A stretch of DNA of 21,591 bases from an uncultured Collinsella sp. (GTDB taxonomy: Bacteria > Actinomycetota > Coriobacteriia > Coriobacteriales > Coriobacteriaceae). Below the pieces are notes generated by a model. That model did no database searches. It saw nothing but the letters and a program-made list of their open reading frames with translations, and was not told where the DNA came from. Of the stretch, positions 4,941 to 12,331 are shown piece by piece. Where the stretch lies: positions 1 to 21,591 of the forward strand of contig UREZ01000024.1 in NCBI GenBank assembly GCA_900547025.1, written 5' to 3'. Within the stretch, counting starts at the first letter, position 1, and every line of letters starts with the position of its first letter. Both the position numbers and the translations under genes were made by a program.

Positions 4941-7163
4941 ATGAAGATCATCAAGCGCAGCGGCACCGAGGTTGTCTTTGACATCGACAAGATCGTCAAT
5001 GCCATCCGCGCCGCCAACTTGGAGGTCGAGGAGAGCTCTCGTCTAACCGACCGCCAGGTGGTTTATGCGGCGCAAAACGTCGCCGAGGCATGCGAGAACG
5101 CGGGCCATACCGTTTCGGTCGAGGAGATCCAGGATTTGGTCGAGGACGAGATCATGCGTCTCGACTGCTACGAGGTTGCCCGCCACTACATCATCTATCG
5201 CTATGTTCAAAGCCTGAAGCGCCAGAAGAACACGACCGACGACAAGATTCTGTCGCTGATCGAGTGCAATAACGAAGAGGTCAAGCAGGAGAACTCCAAC
5301 AAGAACCCGACCGTCAATTCCGTTCAGCGTGACTACATGGCCGGTGAGATCTCCAAGGACCTGACCCAGCGCGTGCTGCTGCCCCAGGAGATCGTGGATG
5401 CCCACAATGAGGGCCTGATTCACTTCCACGATTCGGATTACTTTGCTCAGCACATGCATAACTGCGACCTGGTGAACCTGGAGGACATGCTCCAGAACGG
5501 CACTGTTATTTCGGGCACGCTGATCGAGAAGCCGCACAGCTTCTCGACCGCCTGCAACATCGCGACGCAGATTATCGCCCAAGTTGCTTCCTCCCAGTAT
5601 GGCGGCCAGTCCATCTCGCTGACCCATCTTGCCCCCTTTGTTGAGGTGAGCCGTCAAAAGATTCGCGGCGAGGTCGCTCGCGAGCTTGAGGAGCTCGGCG
5701 TTTCCGCATCTCCCGAAAAGGTCCGTGAGGTCGTTGAGGACCGTCTGCGTGACGAGATCCGTCGCGGCGTCCAGACGATTCAGTATCAGGTCGTAACCCT
5801 TATGACCACGAATGGCCAGGCGCCGTTCGTGACGGTCTTTATGTATCTTAACGAGGCCCGTACGCCTCAGGAGAAGCACGACCTTGCCATGATCGTGGAG
5901 GAGACGCTTCGCCAGCGCTACGAGGGCGTTAAGAACGAGGCCGGCGTGTGGATTACCCCGGCATTCCCCAAGCTTATCTATGTACTCGAGGACGATAACG
6001 TTCACGAGGATTCCCCGTACTTCTACCTGACCCAGCTGGCTGCCAAGTGCACCGCCAAGCGCATGGTGCCCGATTACATCTCCGAGAAGAAGATGCGCGA
6101 GCTCAAGCTGTCGAAGGGCGAGACCGCCGGCAACGGCGACTGCTACACCTGCATGGGTTGCCGCAGCTTCCTGACGCCCGACCGTTCGGGCAACGGCTTT
6201 AACAATGTTGCCAACGCGCTGAACTACGACCCGAACAAGCCCAAGTACTATGGTCGCTTTAACCAGGGCGTTGTGACCATCAACCTGCCTGATGTCGCAC
6301 TGAGCTCGCACCAGGATATGGACAAGTTCTGGAAGATCTTCGATGAGCGCCTTGAGCTGTGCCACCGTGCCCTGCTGTGCCGTCATGAGCGCCTGATGGG
6401 TACGCTTTCTGACGCCGCACCGATTCTGTGGCAGTACGGCGCCCTCGCTCGTCTGAAGAAGGGCGAGACGATCGACAAGCTGCTCGTGGGCGGATACTCC
6501 ACCATCAGCCTGGGCTATGCCGGCCTGTATGAATGCGTCAAGTACATGACGGGTCACAGCCACACCGAGAAGGAGGGCACGCCCTTTGCCATGGCCGTCA
6601 TGCAGCGCATGAACGACAAGTGTGCGGAGTGGAAGGCTGCGAGCGACATCGATTTCTCGCTGTACGGTACGCCGCTGGAGTCGACGACCTACAAGTTCGC
6701 CAAGTGCCTGCAGCGTCGCTTTGGCATCATCCCGGGCGTGACGGACAAGGGCTATATCACCAACAGCTACCACGTCCACGTGTCCGAGGAGATCGATGCC
6801 TTCGATAAGCTTAAGTTTGAGGGCATGTTCCAGCAGCTTTCGCCGGGCGGTGCCATCTCCTACGTCGAGGTTCCCAACATGCAGGACAACCTTAAGGCTG
6901 TCATTCGCGTGATGCAGTACATCTACGACAACATCATGTACGCCGAGCTCAACACCAAGAGCGATTACTGCCAGGTGTGCGGCTACGACGGCGAGATCAA
7001 GATTGTCGAGGATGATGGCAAACTGGTGTGGGAGTGCCCCAACTGCGGCAACCGCGATCAGGAGAAGATGAACGTCGCCCGTCGTACGTGCGGCTACATC
7101 GGTACCCAGTTCTGGAACCAGGGTCGAACCGAGGAGATCCGCGACCGCGTGCTGCATCTCTAA
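4941..7163 (+). CDS. nrdD: Anaerobic (class III) ribonucleoside-triphosphate reductase
   Basis: This 740-residue enzyme reduces ribonucleoside triphosphates to deoxynucleotides without oxygen, using a glycyl radical and formate as reductant in known members. Residues about 3-95 form an ATP-cone allosteric domain (KIIKRSGTEVVFDIDKIV). The central barrel includes NPTVNSVQRDYMAGE and TCMGCRSFLTP. The C-terminus has the zinc-binding cysteines C677, C680, C699 and C702, followed by RTCGYIG, in which Gly718 is the expected radical site. Length and domain order are normal for the family. The ATG at 4941 is chosen because it begins the ATP-cone and has AAAGAGG upstream; the ORF can be extended to 4911 without a ribosome-binding site. 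The activase gene nrdG follows after a 426-base gap holding two large hairpins. Confidence 0.97.
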   Translation: MKIIKRSGTEVVFDIDKIVNAIRAANLEVEESSRLTDRQVVYAAQNVAEACENAGHTVSVEEIQDLVEDEIMRLDCYEVARHYIIYRYVQSLKRQKNTTDDKILSLIECNNEEVKQENSNKNPTVNSVQRDYMAGEISKDLTQRVLLPQEIVDAHNEGLIHFHDSDYFAQHMHNCDLVNLEDMLQNGTVISGTLIEKPHSFSTACNIATQIIAQVASSQYGGQSISLTHLAPFVEVSRQKIRGEVARELEELGVSASPEKVREVVEDRLRDEIRRGVQTIQYQVVTLMTTNGQAPFVTVFMYLNEARTPQEKHDLAMIVEETLRQRYEGVKNEAGVWITPAFPKLIYVLEDDNVHEDSPYFYLTQLAAKCTAKRMVPDYISEKKMRELKLSKGETAGNGDCYTCMGCRSFLTPDRSGNGFNNVANALNYDPNKPKYYGRFNQGVVTINLPDVALSSHQDMDKFWKIFDERLELCHRALLCRHERLMGTLSDAAPILWQYGALARLKKGETIDKLLVGGYSTISLGYAGLYECVKYMTGHSHTEKEGTPFAMAVMQRMNDKCAEWKAASDIDFSLYGTPLESTTYKFAKCLQRRFGIIPGVTDKGYITNSYHVHVSEEIDAFDKLKFEGMFQQLSPGGAISYVEVPNMQDNLKAVIRVMQYIYDNIMYAELNTKSDYCQVCGYDGEIKIVEDDGKLVWECPNCGNRDQEKMNVARRTCGYIGTQFWNQGRTEEIRDRVLHL

Positions 7164-7490
7164 TAACCATCCCAGGCTGCCCCGTAGCGAGGCCCCGGAC
7201 CTTTACTCGCTATTTCGGACAGTCCTGGCTCACGACGGAGGCGCCACTGGCGCCTCCTGTTCGTGCGGAACTCATATCGAGCAAAGATCCGGGGCCTCGC
7301 TACGGGGCAGCCAAGTTAATGTAGCTGAGATGCAGCATGCGGTCTGCTCACTCCTCGAAGTTCTTAGCGGAAATAATTTGAGCTGCAGCTGCGATTTACT
7401 TGCGATGGCGGTTGAGCCGCAACCCAGTTTTTATTGGACCTCGAATCCTATGCTCGATGTTCACTTCGTTCATTGAGTTACCCTTTGCAT
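7164..7490. other. nrdD-nrdG spacer
   Basis: No gene is supported. The spacer holds the large hairpin element at 7175-7312. It then has a stretch with a weak hairpin GGTTG/CAACC near 7410-7424 followed by CAGTTTTT, a possible weak terminator. TTGGAC at 7434 could be a -35 box for nrdG, but no good -10 box lies at the right distance. nrdG may therefore depend on read-through or on an unrecognised promoter. Confidence 0.45.
7175..7312. repeat. 138-base composite inverted repeat between nrdD and nrdG
   Basis: Perfect 25-bp arms at 7175-7199 and 7288-7312 enclose a second, imperfect arm pair (7201-7213 with 7274-7286, 11 of 13 pairs). Inside these sit CACGA/TCGTG and a perfect 9-bp hairpin GGAGGCGCC/GGCGCCTCC (7237-7257). 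The whole element could fold into one long cruciform or RNA stem. No flanking target-site duplication or T-run is seen. It resembles a miniature palindromic extragenic element more than a terminator, though it lies 11 bases after the nrdD stop codon. Confidence 0.85.
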
Positions 7491-7574
7491 GAGGCCGGGA
7501 CATATCGTCCCGCCCGCAGTTTCGCAGGCCGAAGGCCGAGAATGTTTGAGGACGGGATGATATGTCTCGGCCTC
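7491..7574 (+). promoter_or_regulatory. Structured leader hairpin directly before the nrdG ribosome-binding site
   Basis: Bases 7491-7512 pair with 7553-7574 over 22 positions without a bulge. Two of the pairs are G-T, and both would be G-U in the + strand RNA. The 40-base loop contains GGCC GAA GGCC and the string AGGCCGAG (7533-7540), which is also perfectly complementary to CTCGGCCT (7566-7573) in the right arm. Two mutually exclusive folds are therefore possible. The stem ends 2 bases before the AGGAGA Shine-Dalgarno of nrdG. This looks like a regulatory RNA leader or a repeat element that has come to lie there. Confidence 0.55.
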
Positions 7575-7589
7575 CCAGGAGAGTTACCT

Positions 7590-8171
7590 ATGAACTACGC
7601 GAACATTAAGTATTTCGACATTGCTGATGGAGAAGGCGTTCGTACTTCTCTGTTTGTGAGTGGGTGCCGTCGTGGGTGCAAGAATTGCTTTAACTCTGTT
7701 GCGTGGGACTTTGCTGCGGGCGAGCCCTTTGATCGCGCCGTCGAGGACAAAATTATCGAGAGTCTCGATCATCCCTTTATCGATGGCCTGACGATTCTGG
7801 GTGGCGAGCCTATGGAGCCCGAGAATCAGGCGGGGCTTGTTGACTTTATCGAGCGCGTGCGTGCGGCCTATCCTGCGGGGTCGGGCAAGACCATTTGGTG
7901 CTTTACCGGTGACGTGCTCGAGGAGCTTATGCCGGGTGGCCGTCATCATACCGAGGTGACGGACCGTATCCTGGCCTGCCTCGACATGTTGGTGGACGGC
8001 CCGTTCGTTCAGGATCTGTACGATATCTCGTTGCGCTTTAGGGGCTCGAGCAATCAGCGCGTGATCGACATGAACGCTACGCGCGCCCGTGCTGAGCGCG
8101 AGGGCGTTGCGCTTTGTGATGCAGTTGAACTTTGGCGTGATGATCCGGTCTATTCGACCCATACTATGTAG
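7590..8171 (+). CDS. nrdG: Anaerobic ribonucleotide reductase activating protein (radical SAM)
   Basis: This 193-residue radical-SAM activase uses a [4Fe-4S] cluster and S-adenosylmethionine to generate the glycyl radical on NrdD. The cluster motif CxxxCxxC is at C26, C30 and C33 (SGCRRGCKNCFN). The N-terminal DIADGEGVRTSLFVSGC and the GGEPM motif near residue 72 (SAM-binding glycine/glutamate) are characteristic. The ATG at 7590 has AGGAGA 7 bases upstream. The frame stays open upstream to 7434, but those residues come from the hairpin and are not family sequence. The product partners the nrdD product. It is followed 66 bases later by folE. Confidence 0.96.
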   Translation: MNYANIKYFDIADGEGVRTSLFVSGCRRGCKNCFNSVAWDFAAGEPFDRAVEDKIIESLDHPFIDGLTILGGEPMEPENQAGLVDFIERVRAAYPAGSGKTIWCFTGDVLEELMPGGRHHTEVTDRILACLDMLVDGPFVQDLYDISLRFRGSSNQRVIDMNATRARAEREGVALCDAVELWRDDPVYSTHTM

Positions 8172-8172
8172 C

Positions 8173-8203
8173 TTGTGGCCGATGCCGGAGGGCGTGGTAC
8201 CAT
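8173..8203 (+). promoter_or_regulatory. Possible promoter of the folate genes
   Basis: TTGTGG (8173-8178) and TACCAT (8198-8203) are 19 bp apart in the nrdG-folE gap, 34 bases before the folE start. Both boxes are imperfect, so co-transcription with nrdG remains possible. Confidence 0.3.
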
Positions 8204-8237
8204 AGCGCGAACGCAAAATCGGAAAAGTGAGGCCCAG

Positions 8238-8795
8238 ATGGTCGATCAGGAAAAAGTCGAGGCCGCCATTAAGCTGTTGCTTGAGGGCATAGGCGAGGAC
8301 CCAACTCGGGAGGGCCTGCTGGAGACCCCGGCGCGCGTTGCCCGTATGTATGGCGAAATCGCCGGCGGTATGGACCAGAGTGCCGAGGAGCACCTGTCCA
8401 AAACGTTTGCCGTCGCTTCGAACGATTTGGTTATCGAGCGCGACATCACGTTCTACTCGCTGTGCGAACATCATCTGCTGCCGTTTTATGGCAAGGCTAC
8501 CATTGGCTATATCCCCAACGGCCGTGTCGCAGGGCTCTCTAAGCTTGCTCGCACGGTTGAGGTTTATGCCCGCCGTCTGCAGCTGCAGGAGCAGCTGTGT
8601 GCGCAGGTTGCCGACGCCCTCATGGATTATCTCGCTCCCCAGGGAGCGATTGTGCTCATGGAAGCTGAGCATATGTGCATGACCATGCGCGGCGTGCAAA
8701 AGCCCGGCACCAAGACCGTGACGCTCGCTCGCCGCGGCGTCTTTGAGACCGACCCCGCGCTCGAAGAGCGTTTCTTTAGGATGCTGGGACGCTAA
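8238..8795 (+). CDS. folE: GTP cyclohydrolase I
   Basis: This 185-residue enzyme converts GTP to 7,8-dihydroneopterin triphosphate, the first step of folate synthesis. The family signature is complete: DPTREGLLETPARVARMY, then SLCEHHLLPFYGKATIGYIP with zinc ligands C76 and H79, GLSKLARTVEVYARRLQLQE, and AEHMCMTMRGVQKPG with the third zinc ligand C146. Length is normal for the short bacterial type. The ATG at 8238 has GTGAGG upstream; the longer frame from 8175 adds non-family residues. The stop codon is 2 bases from the next start, so the HD gene is probably translationally coupled. Confidence 0.97.
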   Translation: MVDQEKVEAAIKLLLEGIGEDPTREGLLETPARVARMYGEIAGGMDQSAEEHLSKTFAVASNDLVIERDITFYSLCEHHLLPFYGKATIGYIPNGRVAGLSKLARTVEVYARRLQLQEQLCAQVADALMDYLAPQGAIVLMEAEHMCMTMRGVQKPGTKTVTLARRGVFETDPALEERFFRMLGR

Positions 8796-8797
8796 CT

Positions 8798-9379
8798 ATG
8801 AGAGTCGTCAACGACTTTACATCGAATACTGACGAGGGAACGCCGCGTCGCGGTTTTATGGCTTCGGGCCTGGCGCCTTTTGGCGTCATGCCTCGTATCG
8901 ATTACATCTGTGCCAACGGCCTGTTCCGGCGCCACCTGGGCAACATTGCTCAGCTGGAATCGGGGCGCATCTTCTGCCGCCACGGTATCGACCATCTGCT
9001 CGATGTCGCTCGCATTATGTGGATTAAGAATCTCGAGGAAGATCTCGAGTTTGACCGCGAGGTCATCTACGCCACGGCACTTCTTCACGATATCGGCAAA
9101 GATGAACAGTATGAATCGGGTATATCCCATGATGTTGCAAGCGAACGCGTCGCTGATGCAATTCTCGGCGGCATGCCTGATGACGTGGCGTTTGAGCCGG
9201 CCGATGCCGCAGCCATTAAGACGGCCATTCTGGGCCATCGAAAGCTGCGCGTGAACAGCCAACCGCTTGAGCGTTTGCTCTATGCAGCCGACAAAGCGTC
9301 GCGCGCCTGCTTTGCATGCCCCGCGCGCAATGCTTGCAACTGGAGCGATGATAAAAAGAACCTGTCGATTCGCGTGTAG
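8798..9379 (+). CDS. HD-domain phosphohydrolase in the folate cluster
   Basis: A 193-residue protein of the HD metal-dependent phosphohydrolase superfamily. The metal motif is visible as CRHGIDHLLDVARI (H62/H66), LLHDIGK (H97-D98) and AADKASR near residue 165. The C-terminus has a cysteine group, CFACPARNAC, of unknown role (zinc or Fe-S binding is possible). The gene starts 2 bases after folE and is followed by folB, so it probably acts in folate synthesis. Removal of phosphates from dihydroneopterin triphosphate lies between FolE and FolB, and no Nudix enzyme for it is in the window. That assignment is inference from position. Downstream starts at M21 or M31 are possible because the first 30 residues are not part of the HD fold. 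Confidence 0.75.
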   Translation: MRVVNDFTSNTDEGTPRRGFMASGLAPFGVMPRIDYICANGLFRRHLGNIAQLESGRIFCRHGIDHLLDVARIMWIKNLEEDLEFDREVIYATALLHDIGKDEQYESGISHDVASERVADAILGGMPDDVAFEPADAAAIKTAILGHRKLRVNSQPLERLLYAADKASRACFACPARNACNWSDDKKNLSIRV

Positions 9380-9422
9380 TTAGTTTGCGCGGTCGGGGTT
9401 CTAAACGAAGGAGACGATCGCG

Positions 9423-9908
9423 ATGAGTAACAAAAAACTGCCCGAGAATGCAACCAAGACTGAAGGTGCCGAGCTCGCACGCCGTGGAAGGGGCGAAATA
9501 TCCACCGCAACGGCGGTGCCCCACGTGAGCTATGACGATCTGCGCCATGCCGATCGCATTACTATCGACGGTCTCGAGGTCTTTGCCAACCACGGCGTGT
9601 ATCCCGAAGAGAACGCGCTGGGTCAGAAGTTCATCGTGTCCTTGGTGCTCTATGCCGACCTGCGTGCAGCGGGGGAGCACGATAACCTGGACGCCTCGAT
9701 TGACTACGGCTCGGTGTGCCACGATGTCGATGGCTATCTGCGCGAGCATACGTTTAAACTCATCGAGGCGGCAGCCGAGGGTGTGGCCCAGATGCTGCTG
9801 CGTCGTTACTCCTTGCTGCTTGGCGTGCGTGTTAAGCTCGATAAGCCTTGGGCGCCCGTCGGTCTTCCCCTGGCAAGCTGCGGCGTCGAGATCGAGCGCG
9901 TGCGCTAA
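9423..9908 (+). CDS. folB: Dihydroneopterin aldolase
   Basis: A 161-residue protein whose residues about 45-161 match dihydroneopterin aldolase, which splits 7,8-dihydroneopterin to 6-hydroxymethyl-dihydropterin and glycolaldehyde. Family landmarks are DRITIDGLEVFANHGVYPEE (catalytic Glu region), SIDYGSV, LIEAAAEGVAQMLL and KLDKPWAP (catalytic Lys). The usual length is about 120 residues. Here there is a polar N-terminal extension of about 42 residues (rich in K, E, R and T). The start at 9423 has a strong AAGGAG 9 bases upstream and is the likely true one, so the extension is probably real. The gene ends 6 bases from the convergent metallopeptidase gene. folP, folK and folC are not in view. 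Confidence 0.93.
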   Translation: MSNKKLPENATKTEGAELARRGRGEISTATAVPHVSYDDLRHADRITIDGLEVFANHGVYPEENALGQKFIVSLVLYADLRAAGEHDNLDASIDYGSVCHDVDGYLREHTFKLIEAAAEGVAQMLLRRYSLLLGVRVKLDKPWAPVGLPLASCGVEIERVR

Positions 9909-9914
9909 CCGGTT

Positions 9915-10691
9915 CTAATACGTCTCTATGGGTGGCTGCTTGAGCCGCTGCGACAGCGCTCTATTGTTGGGGCAGTACCTGTCGAGCAGGGCGTGAAACC
10001 GCTGATTGTGGCTTGGCTCGAGCAAGTGGACGAGCTCGTGGGCGACAACCATGTCGAGACACTCGATGGGATAAGCGGCAAGTTCGCGTGCGATGCGAAT
10101 GGCTCCGGTCTTGGGCGTGCATGATCCCCAGCGCGTTTTCATGCTGCGCACGGAGACGCGGGAAACGGCGACACTCATTGTGATTTCGTATGCGTGCACG
10201 ATGTCGCGTAGCGCTGCGGTGACCTCGGTCGTATAAAGCTGGCTGATGTGGGCTTGGAGCTCGTCGGACGTTAGGCCGTCGAGGATTGCGCGCCGCTTGG
10301 CCTGTGGGCCTTCGTCCGATTCGTCGGTACCCATAAAGCTTGCGAAGGTGGCCTGCTTGGGCCGCGGCGCGGGTGATGCAAAGTTGTGATCGAGTGCATC
10401 CTGTACCGTGATGGGCTTGCCCCAAAGTGCAATGACGGACGAGGTGCTGAGCGGCTCTCGCGCCGTCGCCTGATGTTGCTCGCGCTTGGCAAGTCGGCTG
10501 ACAATCCAGGTGCTGTTGCGCTTCACAAATGCCTCGATGCGCTCGCGGCTGGCGCCGAGCGGTGCGCTGGCGTGGACCTCACCGCTTGATGTGACGCGTA
10601 GGTTGAAGTTTTTGACGCGCTTTTTGGTAACGACGACGGAGATGGGCGTCCCATCCGGTCGGGATATGGAAATCGTAAATTGCTGCGTCAA
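9915..10691 (-). CDS. YgjP-like (WLM/DUF45) zinc metallopeptidase
   Basis: A 258-residue protein with the YgjP-like metallopeptidase signature: MKTRWGSCTPKTGAIRIARELAAYPIECLDMVVAHELVHLLEPSHNQRFH, given here only as landmarks (MKTRWGSC; HELVH; HNQRFH). HELVH supplies two zinc ligands and the catalytic Glu, and the downstream H of HNQRFH is the third ligand. The physiological substrate of this family is unknown. The start is taken as TTG at 10691, because GAAGGA lies 6-7 bases upstream. An in-frame upstream TTG (10754) and ATG lie inside a hairpin and lack ribosome-binding sites. The gene lies 75 bases after the dipeptidase gene on the same strand. Confidence 0.8.
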   Translation of the reverse strand: MTQQFTISISRPDGTPISVVVTKKRVKNFNLRVTSSGEVHASAPLGASRERIEAFVKRNSTWIVSRLAKREQHQATAREPLSTSSVIALWGKPITVQDALDHNFASPAPRPKQATFASFMGTDESDEGPQAKRRAILDGLTSDELQAHISQLYTTEVTAALRDIVHAYEITMSVAVSRVSVRSMKTRWGSCTPKTGAIRIARELAAYPIECLDMVVAHELVHLLEPSHNQRFHALLDRYCPNNRALSQRLKQPPIETY

Positions 10692-10713
10692 AAGCGGTCC
10701 TTCAGATTGGGGA

Positions 10714-10749
10714 CGGGCCGGCATGTCGACCGTTCGGCATGCCGGCCCG
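10714..10749. repeat. 12-bp inverted repeat between the dipeptidase and metallopeptidase genes
   Basis: CGGGCCGGCATG (10714-10725) and CATGCCGGCCCG (10738-10749) are perfect complements with a 12-base loop. No T-run follows on the minus strand, so termination would be inefficient. It may be an attenuating or mRNA-stabilising stem between the two minus-strand genes. Confidence 0.7.
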
Positions 10750-10765
10750 CTCAAGGGATGTGAAA

Positions 10766-11779
10766 TTAATAACGCTCAAAGAAGGCAAGCGCGTTGTCGC
10801 TACAGAGCTTCTGCATCACGGTCTTGCCAAAATGCTTGGAAAGCATGTTCTGGAACTCGGGCATCATGCTGGCATCGGAGAGGAAAGCGGGCACCGTGGC
10901 ACCGTCCCAGTCGCCGCCGAGCGCGATGACGTCCTCGCCGCCCAGGTCGAGCCAGTGCTCGATATGTGCCGCCAGCTGGTCGAAGGTGACGTCTGCGGCG
11001 GTCTTGTCGGTTGCGTCGTTGGATAGGAACTCGCTGCAGTAGTTGAGGCCGACGATACCGCCCATGTCGCGAATGGTGCGGAACTGGTCGTCGGTGAGGT
11101 TGCGCTTGACGCTGCAGACGGTGCGGGAGTTGGAGTGGCTGGCGACGAAGGGACGCGTGGCGTGGGCGACAACCTCGTCAAAGCACTCATCGTTGAGGTG
11201 GGAGACGTCGAGTACCATGCCGGCGTGCTCCATCTGCGCAAGCGCCTCGATGCCGGCGGCGGTGAGGCCGGCGTGGGTATCGTGTCCGCTCGCGAGCGGT
11301 CCCTGCGCGTTCCAGCTGAGTGATGACATGAGCACGCCCAGGCTCTTGAGCACTTCGATCAGCGCGGGGTCCTCGGCAAAGAACGTGGCGTTTTCGATGG
11401 TGTGGATGCAAGCGACCTTGCCGTCCTTGAGCGCGGGACGAATGTCTGCGGCGCTGCGCACGTTGACCATGCGGTCGTGGTTGAGCATTGCCTGGCCGCT
11501 CATGTGCGCCATGATCTGCGCCTGGAAGCGCGCGGCGTGGGCGGTGGGAATCTCGTCGGGGACAAACGTGGCGAAGCACTGCGCCCACGGCGTGTTGCCG
11601 ATCTTTGCGAGCGAGATGGCGCAGGCGTTGCCCTCGATGAGGTCGAAATCTTGCGGATGCGTTTCGTCGCCGGGGAAATAACCGTCGGTGCCGGCGGTAA
11701 AGCGCAGGTCGAGATCGAGCGTGGCCCAGCCGATGCGGTCGGCGGTGTCGCAGTGTAGGTCAAATACGGGATATGCCAT
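10766..11779 (-). CDS. Membrane dipeptidase family (peptidase M19) zinc hydrolase
   Basis: A 337-residue TIM-barrel metallohydrolase of the renal-dipeptidase family, which cleaves dipeptides, often including D-amino acid residues. Visible metal-site motifs are DLHCDT (HxD, residues about 7-12), IHTIENA (Glu), LDVSHLND (His), ASHSNSRT (His) and GGDWDG (Asp). Despite the family name there is no signal peptide or membrane anchor, so it is probably cytoplasmic. The ATG at 11779 has GGAGGA just upstream; the frame can be extended by 10 residues without a ribosome-binding site. It is divergent from the FKBP gene and probably shares a promoter region with it. Confidence 0.93.
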   Translation of the reverse strand: MAYPVFDLHCDTADRIGWATLDLDLRFTAGTDGYFPGDETHPQDFDLIEGNACAISLAKIGNTPWAQCFATFVPDEIPTAHAARFQAQIMAHMSGQAMLNHDRMVNVRSAADIRPALKDGKVACIHTIENATFFAEDPALIEVLKSLGVLMSSLSWNAQGPLASGHDTHAGLTAAGIEALAQMEHAGMVLDVSHLNDECFDEVVAHATRPFVASHSNSRTVCSVKRNLTDDQFRTIRDMGGIVGLNYCSEFLSNDATDKTAADVTFDQLAAHIEHWLDLGGEDVIALGGDWDGATVPAFLSDASMMPEFQNMLSKHFGKTVMQKLCSDNALAFFERY

Positions 11780-11820
11780 GGTTCCTCCGGTTGCAGCGTT
11801 TCTTTGCAAACTGTCTTTGA

Positions 11821-11841
11821 ATTGTATGACTAGGGTATAGT
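11821..11841. promoter_or_regulatory. Divergent promoter region between dipeptidase and FKBP genes
   Basis: On the + strand TATAGT (11836-11841) is a good -10 box for the FKBP gene, about 60 bases before its start. On the - strand TACAAT (complement of 11821-11826) could serve the dipeptidase gene. Neither has a convincing -35 box at the standard distance. Confidence 0.35.
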
Positions 11842-11899
11842 TAGCGCCATATGTTCATGGCGGCCCACGTTGTGCGCCGCCCTTATCACGGAGGTTTCC

Positions 11900-12328
11900 A
11901 TGTCCAACCAGGGCAAGAAGGTCAAGACCCATTATCGCGGCACGCTCGACGACGGCACGCAATTCGATAGCTCCTACGATCGCGGCGAGCCGCTGGAGTT
12001 CACCTGCGGCGCCGGTCAGATGATCAAGGGCTTCGACGCCGCCGTTGTCGACATGCAGGTGGGCGAGAAGAAGACCGTGCACATCCCGGCTGCCGATGCC
12101 TATGGCGAGCACAATCCCGAGATGGTTTTGACCTTCCCGGCCGAACAGGTTCCCAACATCGAGCAGATCGAGAAGGGCATGAAGCTCTTCCTGTCCACGC
12201 CGAGCGGCATGCCCGTCCCCGCCGTGGTCATCGACGTAACGCCCGAGGCCGTGACGCTCGACGCCAACCACGAGCTTGCCGGCAAGGACCTCAACTTTGA
12301 TATCGAGCTCGTCGAGGTCGAGGGTTAG
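11900..12328 (+). CDS. FKBP-type peptidyl-prolyl cis-trans isomerase, SlyD-like
   Basis: A 142-residue prolyl isomerase with an inserted flap domain, the SlyD layout. The FKBP half is VKTHYRGTLDDGTQFDSSYDRGEPLEFTCGAGQMIKGFDAAV. The insert follows HIPAADAYGEHNPEM, and the chain returns to the FKBP strand LNFDIELVEVEG at the end. The cytoplasmic SlyD family catalyses prolyl isomerisation, acts as a chaperone, and in enterobacteria assists nickel delivery. The His/Cys-rich metal-binding tail of E. coli SlyD is absent here. CGGAGG lies 5 bases before the ATG. The gene ends 3 bases before the UreE-like gene, so the two are coupled. Confidence 0.93.
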   Translation: MSNQGKKVKTHYRGTLDDGTQFDSSYDRGEPLEFTCGAGQMIKGFDAAVVDMQVGEKKTVHIPAADAYGEHNPEMVLTFPAEQVPNIEQIEKGMKLFLSTPSGMPVPAVVIDVTPEAVTLDANHELAGKDLNFDIELVEVEG

Positions 12329-12331
12329 AGT

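Noticed and set aside
5043..7157. 704-codon ORF antisense to nrdD
   Set aside because: It lies wholly opposite a clear nrdD gene, has low-complexity Leu/Val/Ala/His composition, and arises from the G/C-ending codon bias of the sense gene.
7175..7312. The 138-base palindrome as an insertion sequence or classical MITE
   Set aside because: No transposase remnant and no flanking direct duplication are seen, so it is listed only as a repeat of unknown origin.
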